From positions 1-64,000 of the forward strand of contig NZ_JAKSXZ010000144.1 of the NCBI RefSeq assembly GCF_022829465.1: a DNA stretch of 64,000 nucleotides. Direction: 5' to 3'. This DNA is from Methylobacterium sp. J-067 (GTDB lineage: Bacteria; Pseudomonadota; Alphaproteobacteria; Rhizobiales; Beijerinckiaceae). Below are positions 52,745-60,964 of this stretch, piece by piece. The notes under the pieces were generated by a model. That model was given only the letters and a program-made list of their open reading frames with translations. It ran no database searches and was not told the origin of the DNA. The position numbers were made by a program, and so were the translations under genes. Every line of letters begins with the position of its first letter. Positions within the stretch are counted from its first letter, which is position 1.

Positions 52745-52762
52745 TGTCAAGTCATGTTGACA
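52745..52762. promoter_or_regulatory. TGT-N12-ACA palindrome overlapping the crtI start
   Basis: TGTCAA (52745-52750) and TTGACA (52757-52762) form a 6-bp inverted repeat with six bases between, fitting the TGT-N12-ACA consensus of PpsR/CrtJ repressors that control carotenoid and bacteriochlorophyll genes. It covers the proposed crtI ATG at 52754. A bound protein would block initiation, or the true start may differ. Confidence 0.4.
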
Positions 52763-54274
52763 CTCGCGGCCAGACCGGAGTCGAGGGACACGAGCGATCC
52801 ACGGCCGCATGCCGTGGTGATCGGCTCGGGCTTCGGTGGGCTGGCCGCAGCCGCGCGGCTCGGCGCGCGGGGCTACCGGGTGACGGTACTGGAACGGCTG
52901 GAGCAGCCCGGCGGACGGGCCCGCGTCCACCGCCGCGACGGCTTCACCTTCGATGCCGGGCCGACCATCGTCACCGCGCCGTTCCTGTTCGAGGAGCTGT
53001 GGCAGCTCGCCGGCAAGCGCATGGCTGACGACGTGACGATGGTGCCGATGGACCCGTTCTACCGGATCCGCTTCAGCGACGGCGCCACCTTCGATTACAG
53101 CGGCGACCCGGAGCGGATGCGCGCCGAGGTCGCCCGGTTCTCCCCCGACGACGTGGCCGGCTACGAGCGCTTCATGGCCCATGCCCGCAAGGTCTGCGCC
53201 CTGGGCTTCGAGCAACTGGGGCACGTGCCCTTCGGCTCGGTGCGGGCGATGCTGAAGATCGCGCCGGATCTCCTGCGGCTCTCCGGCCATCGCAGCGTGC
53301 ATGCGGTGGTGTCGCGCTTCATCCGCGATGATCGGCTGCGCACGGTGTTCAGTTTCCACCCCCTGCTCATCGGCGGAAACCCGTTCAAGGCGAGCGGGGT
53401 CTATTGCCTGATCGCCGACCTCGAACGGCGCTGGGGCGTGCATTTCGTCATGGGCGGGACCGGCAAGCTCGTGGACGGGCTGGTGCGGTTGATCCGGGGG
53501 CAGGGCGGCCGGGTGCGCCTCGGCGCCGACGTGGCCGAGATCGTCGTGGAGGGCGGCGCGGCGCGGGGCGTGCGCCTCGCGGGCGGCGAGACGATCCCCG
53601 CCGACATCGTGGTCTCCAACGCCGATTCGGCGATCACCCAGGGCAAGCTCCTGCCCAAGGCCCTGCGCTGGAGCCCCGGCCGCATGAAGCGGGCTCGCTC
53701 CTCCATGGGGCTGTTCGTCTGGTATTTCGGCACGCGCCGCCGCTACCCGGACGTGGCCCACCACACGATCCTGCTCGGGCCGCGCTACCGCGAATTGCTG
53801 GCCGACATCTTCGACCGGAAGGTGCTCGCGGAGGATGCGAGCCTCTACCTCCACCGGCCGACCGCCACCGACGACGGCCTCGCCCCGCCGGGCCAGGATT
53901 GCTTCTATGTGCTGGCCCCCGTGCCGAACCTCGCGGGCGGGCAGGATTGGGCGGCGCTGGGGGAAACCTACCGCCGCCGGATCGAGGCGATGCTGGAGGA
54001 GAGCGTCCTGCCGGGGCTCAAGGCCGAACTCGTCACGAGCTTGTTCACGACGCCGCAGGACTTCCAGGACGACTTCCTGAGCTATCGCGGCTCCGGCTTC
54101 GGCCTCGAGCCGGTGCTGACGCAATCCGCGTGGTTCCGGCCGCACAACCGCTCGGCGGTGCACAACCTCTACCTCGTCGGCGCCGGCACCCATCCGGGGG
54201 CCGGTCTGCCCGGCGTGCTCTCCTCCGCCCGTATTCTCGACCGCGTGGTGCCGGATGCCCGTGTCACGGCCTGA
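52754..54274 (+). CDS. crtI: Phytoene desaturase
   Basis: FAD-dependent desaturase converting phytoene toward lycopene or neurosporene; membrane-associated. 506 residues from the ATG at 52754; ATG at 52712 is 14 codons longer. The dinucleotide motif is VVIGSGFGGLAAAARLGARG near 20, followed by GGRARVHRRDGFTFDAGPT. The C-terminal CrtI signature GAGTHPGAGLPGVLSSARI is intact. It overlaps crtB by 20 bases. This pair supplies carotenoids, in keeping with a pink-pigmented methylotroph (inference). Confidence 0.95.
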   Translation: MLTLAARPESRDTSDPRPHAVVIGSGFGGLAAAARLGARGYRVTVLERLEQPGGRARVHRRDGFTFDAGPTIVTAPFLFEELWQLAGKRMADDVTMVPMDPFYRIRFSDGATFDYSGDPERMRAEVARFSPDDVAGYERFMAHARKVCALGFEQLGHVPFGSVRAMLKIAPDLLRLSGHRSVHAVVSRFIRDDRLRTVFSFHPLLIGGNPFKASGVYCLIADLERRWGVHFVMGGTGKLVDGLVRLIRGQGGRVRLGADVAEIVVEGGAARGVRLAGGETIPADIVVSNADSAITQGKLLPKALRWSPGRMKRARSSMGLFVWYFGTRRRYPDVAHHTILLGPRYRELLADIFDRKVLAEDASLYLHRPTATDDGLAPPGQDCFYVLAPVPNLAGGQDWAALGETYRRRIEAMLEESVLPGLKAELVTSLFTTPQDFQDDFLSYRGSGFGLEPVLTQSAWFRPHNRSAVHNLYLVGAGTHPGAGLPGVLSSARILDRVVPDARVTA

Positions 54275-55331
54275 ACCGATCCGCCTGGACGACCGCGCCG
54301 CCTGCTCGACGGCGATCCGCGCCGGCTCGAAGAGCTTCCACGCCGCCGGCCTGCTGCTGCCGCAGGCGGTGCGGGAGCCGGCGCACGCCCTCTACGCCTT
54401 CTGCCGCTTGGCCGACGACCTCGTGGACGAGGCCAGCGAGGCGCGGGGGCGGTACCGCGCCGTCGCGCGCCTGCGCGAGCGCATCCGCCTCGCCTATGCC
54501 GGCCAGCCGGCGGACCATCCGGCCGACCGCGCCTTCGCCGGCACGATCGACGCCCACGCGATCCCCGAGGCGCTGCCCCTCGCCCTAGTCGAGGGGCTGG
54601 AATGGGATGCGGAGGGCCGCTTCTACGCCGACCTCGGCGAACTGCACGCCTACGCCGCCCGCGTCGCGGGCTCGGTGGGGGCGATGATGGCGCTCATCAT
54701 GGGCGTGCGCGATACGGACGCCCTGGCTCGCGCCTGCGATCTCGGCGCGGCGATGCAGCTCACCAACATCGCCCGCGATGTCGGCGAGGACGCCCGGATG
54801 GGCCGTCTCTACCTGCCCCTCGACTGGATGGCGGACGCCGGCCTCGACGTGGACCGCTTCCTCGCCGATCCGCGCCCGTCGCCGGCCCTCGCGGAGGTGG
54901 TGGAGCGCCTGCTCGCGGAGGCCGACGGGCTCTATGCCCGCGCCGAGGCCGGCATCGCCGCCCTGCCGCCCCGCTGCCGCCCGGCGATCCGCGCGGCCTC
55001 GCGGATCTATGCGCAGATCGGCTTCGCGGTGCGTCGCAACGGCCATGACAGCGTGACCCGCCGGGCGCGGATCGGCGGCGTCGCCAAGCTCGGCCACGCG
55101 CTCGGCGCCGCCCTGCCGCGTCCGGCGGGGCCGGGCCTTGCCCTGCCGCCGCTGGCGCAGACGGCGTTCCTCGTGGCGGCGGTGGCCGCGCATCCGGTGC
55201 CGCGGCACCCGCGCGGTCTGCCGTCCTGGTGGGACCTGCGAGGCCGTGTCCTTCACGTCCTCGACCTGATCGAGCGCCTGCGCGAGCGCGAGGCCTTCGC
55301 CCGCGCCGCGCAGTCGGAGATCGCGCGCTGA
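54255..55331 (+). CDS. crtB: Phytoene synthase
   Basis: Condenses two geranylgeranyl diphosphates to phytoene. 358 residues, start overlapping the end of crtI. Mg-diphosphate motifs are RLADDLVDEAS near 50 and NIARDVGEDARMGRLYLP near 170. The GSKSFHAAGLLLP start is typical of CrtB rather than hopanoid HpnC/D. It ends four bases from the convergent hemC stop. Confidence 0.95.
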   Translation: MPVSRPEPIRLDDRAACSTAIRAGSKSFHAAGLLLPQAVREPAHALYAFCRLADDLVDEASEARGRYRAVARLRERIRLAYAGQPADHPADRAFAGTIDAHAIPEALPLALVEGLEWDAEGRFYADLGELHAYAARVAGSVGAMMALIMGVRDTDALARACDLGAAMQLTNIARDVGEDARMGRLYLPLDWMADAGLDVDRFLADPRPSPALAEVVERLLAEADGLYARAEAGIAALPPRCRPAIRAASRIYAQIGFAVRRNGHDSVTRRARIGGVAKLGHALGAALPRPAGPGLALPPLAQTAFLVAAVAAHPVPRHPRGLPSWWDLRGRVLHVLDLIERLREREAFARAAQSEIAR

Positions 55332-55335
55332 CCTT

Positions 55336-56259
55336 CTACTGGAGGTGCTTCGTGTAGGTGTCGCCGGCCTGCGCCTTCAGCGCGGCGCCGGCCTCGCGGC
55401 CGATGCGCTCGGCCTCCTCCACCGGCCCCTCGCCGGAGGCGGCCCAATGGCGGCTCCCGTCCGGCAGGAACAGCAGCCCGTCGAGCCGCAGCCGGCCCCC
55501 GTCGATCCGCGCCAGGGCGGCGATGGGCGTGCGGCAGGACCCGTCGAGTTCGGCGAGCAGCGCCCGCTCCGCCGCGACGGCGGTCGTGGTGGTCTCGCAG
55601 GCGATGGGGGCGAGCAGCGCGCGGATCTCCGCATCGTCCGCCCGGCACTCGATGCCCAACGCACCCTGCGCCACGGCGGGGAGCATGGTCTCCACCGGCA
55701 GGATGCTGCGGGCCATGGCTTCGAGGCTGAGGCGCTGAAGCCCGGCCAGCGCCAGGAGCGTCGCGTCGCACTCGCCCGATTCGAGCTTGCGCATCCGCGT
55801 GTTTGCGTTGCCGCGCAGGGGCACGACCTTCAGGTCCGGCCGGTGCATCAGCACTTGCGCCGCCCGGCGCAGCGACGAGGTGCCGACCCGTGCGCCCTCG
55901 GGCAGGTCCAGCAGCGTCTCGGCATGGGGGGAGAGGAAGGCGTCGCGCGGGTCGTCGCGCTCGAGGATGCAGGCGATGGCAAGGCCCTCGGGCAGCCATG
56001 TCTCCACGTCCTTCATCGAATGGACGGCGACATCCACCTCGTTCGCGTAGAGCGCCTGCTCCAGCTCCTTGGTGAACAGGCCCTTGCCGCCGATCTCGGA
56101 GAGCGGCCGGTCGAGGATCTTGTCGGCCACGGTGGTGACGACGACGAGTTCGGTCTCCAGGCCGGGATTGGCGGCGACGATGCGGTCGCGGACCATGCCC
56201 GTCTGGGCCAGGGCCATCGGGCTGCCACGGGTGCCGATGCGCAGGGGGCGGTTCAGCAT
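55336..56259 (-). CDS. hemC: Hydroxymethylbilane synthase (porphobilinogen deaminase)
   Basis: Polymerises four porphobilinogens to hydroxymethylbilane for haem, siroheme, B12 and chlorophylls. 307 residues from the ATG at 56259. RIGTRGSPMALAQT at the N-terminus, VHSMKDVETWLPEGL (catalytic Asp nearby), GTSSLRRAAQ, and the cofactor Cys in ELDGSCRTPIAALA are all present. Divergent from the phosphoesterase gene over 166 bases. Confidence 0.97.
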   Translation of the reverse strand: MLNRPLRIGTRGSPMALAQTGMVRDRIVAANPGLETELVVVTTVADKILDRPLSEIGGKGLFTKELEQALYANEVDVAVHSMKDVETWLPEGLAIACILERDDPRDAFLSPHAETLLDLPEGARVGTSSLRRAAQVLMHRPDLKVVPLRGNANTRMRKLESGECDATLLALAGLQRLSLEAMARSILPVETMLPAVAQGALGIECRADDAEIRALLAPIACETTTTAVAAERALLAELDGSCRTPIAALARIDGGRLRLDGLLFLPDGSRHWAASGEGPVEEAERIGREAGAALKAQAGDTYTKHLQ

Positions 56260-56425
56260 GGGTCTGATGTGTCGCTTCTCACGGACGGGGCGGCGGCGAG
56301 ACCTTACAGAAGGCTAAGCCACGCTTCCATCACCTTGAGCGATCCGGTTCAGCCGTCGTCAACCGAAGGTCGCGTATAGGCTCCGGCGGGGCCATCTGTG
56401 CCATGGGACAGGACGAACGGGAACC

Positions 56426-57343
56426 ATGCTGATCCTGCCGAGCCGGCGTCAGGTCCTCACCGGGCTCGGTGCGACCGCCGGCATCATGGGGGCGACGGGC
56501 GTCTACGGGTTCGGTATCGAGCCCCTGCACCGCCTCGTGGTGACGCGCTACGCGCCGATCCTGCCCAAGTGGAAGGACGGCCCGGCTCTGCGCATCGCGG
56601 TGCTGGCGGATTTCCACGTCTGCGAGCCATTCATGCCGTTCGACCGGGTGGCGGAGATCGTGGACGCCACCAACGCCCTGCGCCCCGACCTCATCCTGAT
56701 GCTGGGCGATTACCCGGCCGGGAAGGTGGCGTGGCAGAAGCTCCCCCTGTCCGATTTCGCCAAGCTCGTGGAGGGCCTGCGCGCGCCGCTCGGCACCTAC
56801 TCGATCCTCGGCAACCACGATTGGTGGGACGATCCGGCAACGCAGTCGGCATTCGGCGGCACGCCGCGCATCCGCAAGCTCCTGGAAGCGCGGGGCATCC
56901 CCGTGCTGGAGAACGACGTGCTGCGCCTCACCAAGGACGGCAAGCCGTTCTGGCTCGCGGGCCTCGGCGATCAGGAGCCGTTCGAGGGCCATTTCCACAT
57001 GACCCTCGCCGACCTGCCCGGCACCCTCGCCAAGGTCACGGACGACTCGCCGGTCCTGCTGATGGCCCACGAGCCGAACATCTTCCCCCGGGTGCCGTCG
57101 CGGGTGGCGCTCACCCTGTCGGGGCACACCCATGGCGGGCAGATCCGCCTGTTCGGCCGCTCGCCGGCCATCCGCCGGGTGAACGGGCACGATCTGGCCT
57201 ATGGCCACCGCATCGTGGACGGGCGCCACATCGTCGTCTCGGGCGGGTTCGGCGTCAGCCGCATCCCCGTGCGGATCGGCGTGCCGCCGGAGATCGTGAT
57301 GATCGAACTGGGACAATCCGCGCCGGAGCCGGGCACCGCTTAA
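56426..57343 (+). CDS. Tat-exported calcineurin-like metallophosphoesterase (YaeI type)
   Basis: 305 residues. A twin-arginine leader (SRRQVLTGLGATAG) takes the folded enzyme out. Metal motifs are in order: LADFHVCEP, LMLGDYPAG, LGNHDWWDD, LMAHEPN and LSGHTHGGQIRLFG. The family includes YaeI-like phosphodiesterases that act on lipid-linked or nucleotide substrates. The D-x-H of the first block is intact. The substrate is unknown. The next gene is 39 bases downstream. Confidence 0.9.
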   Translation: MLILPSRRQVLTGLGATAGIMGATGVYGFGIEPLHRLVVTRYAPILPKWKDGPALRIAVLADFHVCEPFMPFDRVAEIVDATNALRPDLILMLGDYPAGKVAWQKLPLSDFAKLVEGLRAPLGTYSILGNHDWWDDPATQSAFGGTPRIRKLLEARGIPVLENDVLRLTKDGKPFWLAGLGDQEPFEGHFHMTLADLPGTLAKVTDDSPVLLMAHEPNIFPRVPSRVALTLSGHTHGGQIRLFGRSPAIRRVNGHDLAYGHRIVDGRHIVVSGGFGVSRIPVRIGVPPEIVMIELGQSAPEPGTA

Positions 57344-57382
57344 GGCCTCGCCGACGATCCCCTTTCCGGCCACGCGCGCTAG

Positions 57383-57844
57383 ATGGGTGGGATGCGCGCG
57401 CTTCTCCTCCTCCCGATCCTCCTGTTCGCGGCCGGATCCGCACGGGCGGACGAATGCGAAACCCTGGTCGCCAAGGTCACGGCCGAGACCGGGGCGAAGA
57501 CCGACCAGCAGCGGTCCGATTACGCGACCTTCACGGTCAACCCCGACATGACGATGTCGCTCGCCTGCGGGGCTCCGGCGCTCTCGTCGGTGGGGGCGCA
57601 GTACCGGGGGGCGAACCCGCCCGAGGCGTATTACGACACCTTCGGCAAGGCGGGCCACGCCGTCACCGGCATCGACGCCAAGACGATCGTCGAGGCCGCG
57701 CACAAGGCCAAGGAGACTGCGAGCCGGATGCGCCACAGCAACATCGATCTCGGCGGGGCGCTCGTCACCTGCTCGTCGATGGTCTCGCCCGACAAGGGGC
57801 CGCTGACGCTGTGTGCGGTGATCGAGCACAGCGACAAGAGCTAG
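57383..57844 (+). CDS. Exported hypothetical protein
   Basis: 153 residues with a signal peptide (MRALLLLPILLFAAGSARAD; ATG at 57383 or 57392). The mature part is small with four Cys residues (DECETL, SLACGAP, VTCSSM, LTLCAVIE), probably two disulfides in the periplasm. No family recognised. It follows the Tat phosphoesterase on the same strand and may share its transcript. Confidence 0.7.
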   Translation: MGGMRALLLLPILLFAAGSARADECETLVAKVTAETGAKTDQQRSDYATFTVNPDMTMSLACGAPALSSVGAQYRGANPPEAYYDTFGKAGHAVTGIDAKTIVEAAHKAKETASRMRHSNIDLGGALVTCSSMVSPDKGPLTLCAVIEHSDKS

Positions 57845-57866
57845 ATTTCCGGGCCGCGTCCCTCCG

Positions 57867-58697
57867 TCAGGGCAGCGCGGCCTTGGGGGCGACGGAGGCG
57901 TCGTGCTGCCCGCTCCGCGCGAGGGAGTCCGCGACGAACCCCGACGCCTTCATCTCCTCGACGAAGCGGCTGAGATAGGCCTGGGCCTCCGGCCGTCGTG
58001 TCGGCAGGGCGACGGCCTGCTCGATCACCATGAACCGGCTCGGCAGGAGGCGCACGTCCGCGTTGGCCCGCGCATAGGCTTCGAGCGGCTGGCGAACCGA
58101 GGCCACGACGTCCACGCGGTCGCGCCGGAAGACCTCCAGCGCCTCGGCCGATGTCGGCGCGAAGACGCGCTCAGCTTCCTTGAGATGGCGGCTCAGGTAG
58201 AGGTCGTAGGCGGTGTTCCGGCCGACGGCGACCTTCACCCCGGCGCGGTCGACCTGCTCGTTCGCGGTGATCGGCGAATCCGCCGGGACCATATAGGCCC
58301 CCTCGATGGTCACGTAGGGCGGCGTGTAGGCGATGGTCTTCGCCCGCTGCGGGTCGATGGCCAGGAAGGCCATGTCCCAGGGGTCCGGGCCGCCGACCGC
58401 GTCCACGACCTTTCCGGCCGTGTCGTAGGTCGTGAAGGCGACCGGCACCTTCAGCCGCCGCGCCATTTCCCGGGCGAGGTCGGCCGAGACGCCAGCCGGC
58501 TCACCGTCCGGCCCCTTCTGGGCAAGGACGATGTTGCCGTAGTTGATCGCGGCCCGCAGCGTCCCCGTCGGGGCGATGGCGCGGACCAGGTCCGGTGAGA
58601 CGTCCTGAGCCAAGGCTGTACCCTCGCATGCGGCGAGCCAGAGGAGCAGGCCGAAGAGAACCGCCCTCAGAGCGGGATGTTGTCGTGCTTCTTCCAC
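57867..58697 (-). CDS. Periplasmic solute-binding protein, amino-acid ABC type
   Basis: 276 residues from GTG at 58697, with GGAG upstream; the start lies 31 bases inside the 3' end of pccB. A signal peptide (ALRAVLFGLLLWLAACEGTALAQ) precedes a SBP_bac_3-like fold: TGTLRAAINYGNIVLAQ, GVSADLAREMARRLKVPVAF, DPWDMAFLAIDPQRAKTIAY and KVAVGRNTAYDLYLSR. No permease or ATPase gene follows, so it is either an orphan receptor or works with distant partners. The ligand is unknown. Confidence 0.85.
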   Translation of the reverse strand: MEEARQHPALRAVLFGLLLWLAACEGTALAQDVSPDLVRAIAPTGTLRAAINYGNIVLAQKGPDGEPAGVSADLAREMARRLKVPVAFTTYDTAGKVVDAVGGPDPWDMAFLAIDPQRAKTIAYTPPYVTIEGAYMVPADSPITANEQVDRAGVKVAVGRNTAYDLYLSRHLKEAERVFAPTSAEALEVFRRDRVDVVASVRQPLEAYARANADVRLLPSRFMVIEQAVALPTRRPEAQAYLSRFVEEMKASGFVADSLARSGQHDASVAPKAALP

Positions 58698-60199
58698 GGC
58701 TGCTCCATTTTCTTGGTGCGGAGCATACCCAGCGCGCGGGCGATCCGGCGACGGGTGGAATGGGGCATGATCACCTCGTCGATGTAGCCGCGCTCGGCGG
58801 CCACGAACGGCGAGAGGAAGCGGTCCTCGTATTCCTTGGTGCGCTCGGCGATCTTGTCCGGGTCGCCGATCTCGTTGCGAAAGATGATCTCCACCGCGCC
58901 CTTGGCGCCCATCACCGCGATCTGCGCCGTCGGCCACGCGTAGTTCACGTCCGCGCCGACATGCTTCGAGGCCATGACGTCGTAGGCGCCGCCGAAGGCC
59001 TTGCGGGTGATGATGGTGACGAGCGGCACCGTCGCCTGGTTGTAGGCAAAGAGCAGCTTGGCACCATGCTTGATGAGGCCGCCATATTCCTGCGCGGTGC
59101 CCGGCAGGAAGCCCGGCACGTCCACGAAGGTCACGATCGGGATCGAGAAGGCGTTGCAGTAGCGCACGAAGCGCGCGGCCTTCCGCGAGGCGTCCGAATC
59201 GAGCACGCCGGCCAGCACCAGGGGCTGGTTCGCCACGAAGCCGACCGTGCGGCCCTCCACGCGGCCGAAGCCGGTGATGATGTTGCGGGCATAGGCCGCC
59301 TGGATCTCGAAGAAGTCGCCCTCATCGACCACCCGGCGGATCAGCTCGCCCATGTCGTAGGGCTTGTTCGGGTTGTCGGGGATCAGCGTGTCGAGCGACA
59401 TGTCGAGACGGTTCACGTCGTCGAAGGACTCGATTTCCGGCACGCCGTCGGTGTTGTTGGCCGGGAGATAGTCGAGCAGGCGGCGGATCTGGAGGATCGC
59501 CTCGACGTCGTTCTCGAACGCGCCATCCGCGATGGACGACTTGGTGGTGTGGACTTTGGCACCGCCGAGCTCCTCGGCGGTGACGACCTCGTTGGTCACG
59601 GTCTTCACCACGTCCGGGCCGGTCACGAACATGTAGCTCGTGTCGCGGACCATGAAGATGAAGTCGGTCATGGCCGGCGAGTAGACGTCGCCGCCTGCGC
59701 AGGGCCCCATGATGACCGAGATCTGCGGGATCACGCCGGACGCCATGACGTTGCGGCGGAACACCTCGCCGTAGCCGCCGAGCGCGGCCACGCCCTCCTG
59801 GATGCGGGCGCCGCCGGCATCGAAGATGCCGATGATCGGGGCGCGCATCTTCAGCGCCATGTCCTGTACCTTCACGATCTTGGCGGCGTGCGTCTCCGAG
59901 AGGGAGCCGCCGAAGACGGTGAAGTCTTTCGAGAACAGGAAGACCGTGCGGCCGTTGATGGTGCCCCAGCCGGTGACGACGCCGTCGCCGGGGACCTTCT
60001 GCTTCTCCATGCCGAAATCGGTGGAGCGGTGCTGGACGAACATGTCGAACTCTTCGAACGACCCGTGGTCGAGCAGGAGTTCGATGCGCTCGCGCGCCGT
60101 TAGCTTGCCGCGGTTGTGCTGCGCCTCGACACGCTTCTCGCCACCGCCGAGCCGCGCCTGGTCCCGGCGCTCGGCGAGTTTGTCGAGGATGTCCTTCAT
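58667..60199 (-). CDS. pccB: Propionyl-CoA carboxylase beta (carboxyltransferase) subunit
   Basis: Transfers carboxyl from biotin to propionyl-CoA, giving methylmalonyl-CoA. 510 residues from the ATG at 60199 (MKDILDKLAERRDQARLGGG). The two crotonase-like halves carry GGSLSETHAAKIVKVQD, IGIFDAGGARIQEG and MGPCAGGDVYSPA, then FVDVPGFLPGTAQE and AFGGAYDVMASKH. It ends KKHDNIPL, the usual PccB terminus. In methylotrophs it takes part in the ethylmalonyl-CoA route for glyoxylate supply. The alpha subunit is not in the window. Confidence 0.95.
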   Translation of the reverse strand: MKDILDKLAERRDQARLGGGEKRVEAQHNRGKLTARERIELLLDHGSFEEFDMFVQHRSTDFGMEKQKVPGDGVVTGWGTINGRTVFLFSKDFTVFGGSLSETHAAKIVKVQDMALKMRAPIIGIFDAGGARIQEGVAALGGYGEVFRRNVMASGVIPQISVIMGPCAGGDVYSPAMTDFIFMVRDTSYMFVTGPDVVKTVTNEVVTAEELGGAKVHTTKSSIADGAFENDVEAILQIRRLLDYLPANNTDGVPEIESFDDVNRLDMSLDTLIPDNPNKPYDMGELIRRVVDEGDFFEIQAAYARNIITGFGRVEGRTVGFVANQPLVLAGVLDSDASRKAARFVRYCNAFSIPIVTFVDVPGFLPGTAQEYGGLIKHGAKLLFAYNQATVPLVTIITRKAFGGAYDVMASKHVGADVNYAWPTAQIAVMGAKGAVEIIFRNEIGDPDKIAERTKEYEDRFLSPFVAAERGYIDEVIMPHSTRRRIARALGMLRTKKMEQPWKKHDNIPL

Positions 60200-60336
60200 G
60201 GTCGTCGTCCGCCCCTGGCTTGCCCAGCCGCCCGGTAGTCCCGGATCGATCTCGAGCGTTTGCTGTCGAGCCGGCTCTAGCACGCGCCTACGGCGTGGCA
60301 AACAGATCTGAAATCGGTCTTACGGGGGGAGGAAAG

Positions 60337-60411
60337 TGGTGGACGGTGCAGGGATCGAACCTGCGACCTTTCCCGTGTGAAGGGAACGCACTACCGCTGT
60401 GCTAACCGTCC
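60337..60411 (-). tRNA. tRNA-Val (anticodon CAC)
   Basis: Read on the minus strand from 60411: acceptor GGACGGT pairs with ACCGTCC, anticodon stem TTCCC/GGGAA with loop TTCACAC gives CAC, and the T arm contains GGTTCGATCC. Discriminator A is followed by encoded CCA. The flanking 60200-60336 and 60412-60576 hold nothing else I can support. Confidence 0.95.
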
Positions 60412-60576
60412 GTTCCGCGTGTCGTGCAACACGGACGCCGCGCGGAGGCGGGGGCTCGGAGCCGCCCGCGACCGGATGAGCGGCTTCTAGGGCCCTCGCC
60501 CCCGCCCCGTCAAGCCGGGATCCGCCGATTGGCGGCCCCGGTTGACTTTCGTCGCCGTCGGGTGCGCTGTGGAACC

Positions 60577-60906
60577 ATGGATCAGGGTGGAACGGGTCCG
60601 GTGCCGGGGGAGGGCACTGCCGAGGTTGCGACGCGTCGGCCGCGCGTGGCCATCACCTATTGCGTCCAGTGCAACTGGCTCCTCCGCTCGGCCTGGATGG
60701 CGCAGGAACTTCTCTCCACCTTCAAGGACGATCTGTCCGAGGTCGCCCTCCGGCCCGGCAAGGGCGGCGTGTTCCGCATCGAGGTCGATGGCGATCTCCT
60801 GTGGGAACGTGTGCAGGACGGTGGCTTCCCGGACGTGAAGGCCCTCAAGCAGCGAGTGCGCGACCGGCTCGACCCGGCCCGCGATCTCGGCCATATCGAC
60901 CGGTGA
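60577..60906 (+). CDS. SelT/SelW/SelH-family (Rdx) thioredoxin-like protein
   Basis: 109 residues from the ATG at 60577; upstream in-frame text looks non-coding. The Rdx motif is ITYCVQCNWLLRSAWMAQEL at about residue 28, with C-x-x-C in place of the C-x-x-U of animal selenoprotein W. GKGGVFRIEVDGDLLWER and GGFPDVKALKQRVRD follow the family. Probably a small cytoplasmic redox protein. A histidine kinase gene starts 58 bases downstream. Confidence 0.9.
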   Translation: MDQGGTGPVPGEGTAEVATRRPRVAITYCVQCNWLLRSAWMAQELLSTFKDDLSEVALRPGKGGVFRIEVDGDLLWERVQDGGFPDVKALKQRVRDRLDPARDLGHIDR

Positions 60907-60964
60907 TGATGGCTCCGAATGCGCAGGGGCGCTGGCGGCGCCGGAGGCCGGGAGCACGCAGCCT

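Noticed and set aside
52625..54193. Very long open frame on the minus strand continuous with ade, antisense to crtI
   Set aside because: High-GC codon bias in crtI leaves the opposite frame open. The translation is rich in His/Arg/Gly with no domain, and ade has an excellent ribosome site at 52624.
60424..60576. N-terminal extension of the SelW-like protein
   Set aside because: The extra 51 residues are Arg/Pro-rich, unlike the family, and begin next to the tRNA gene; ATG at 60577 gives the normal length.
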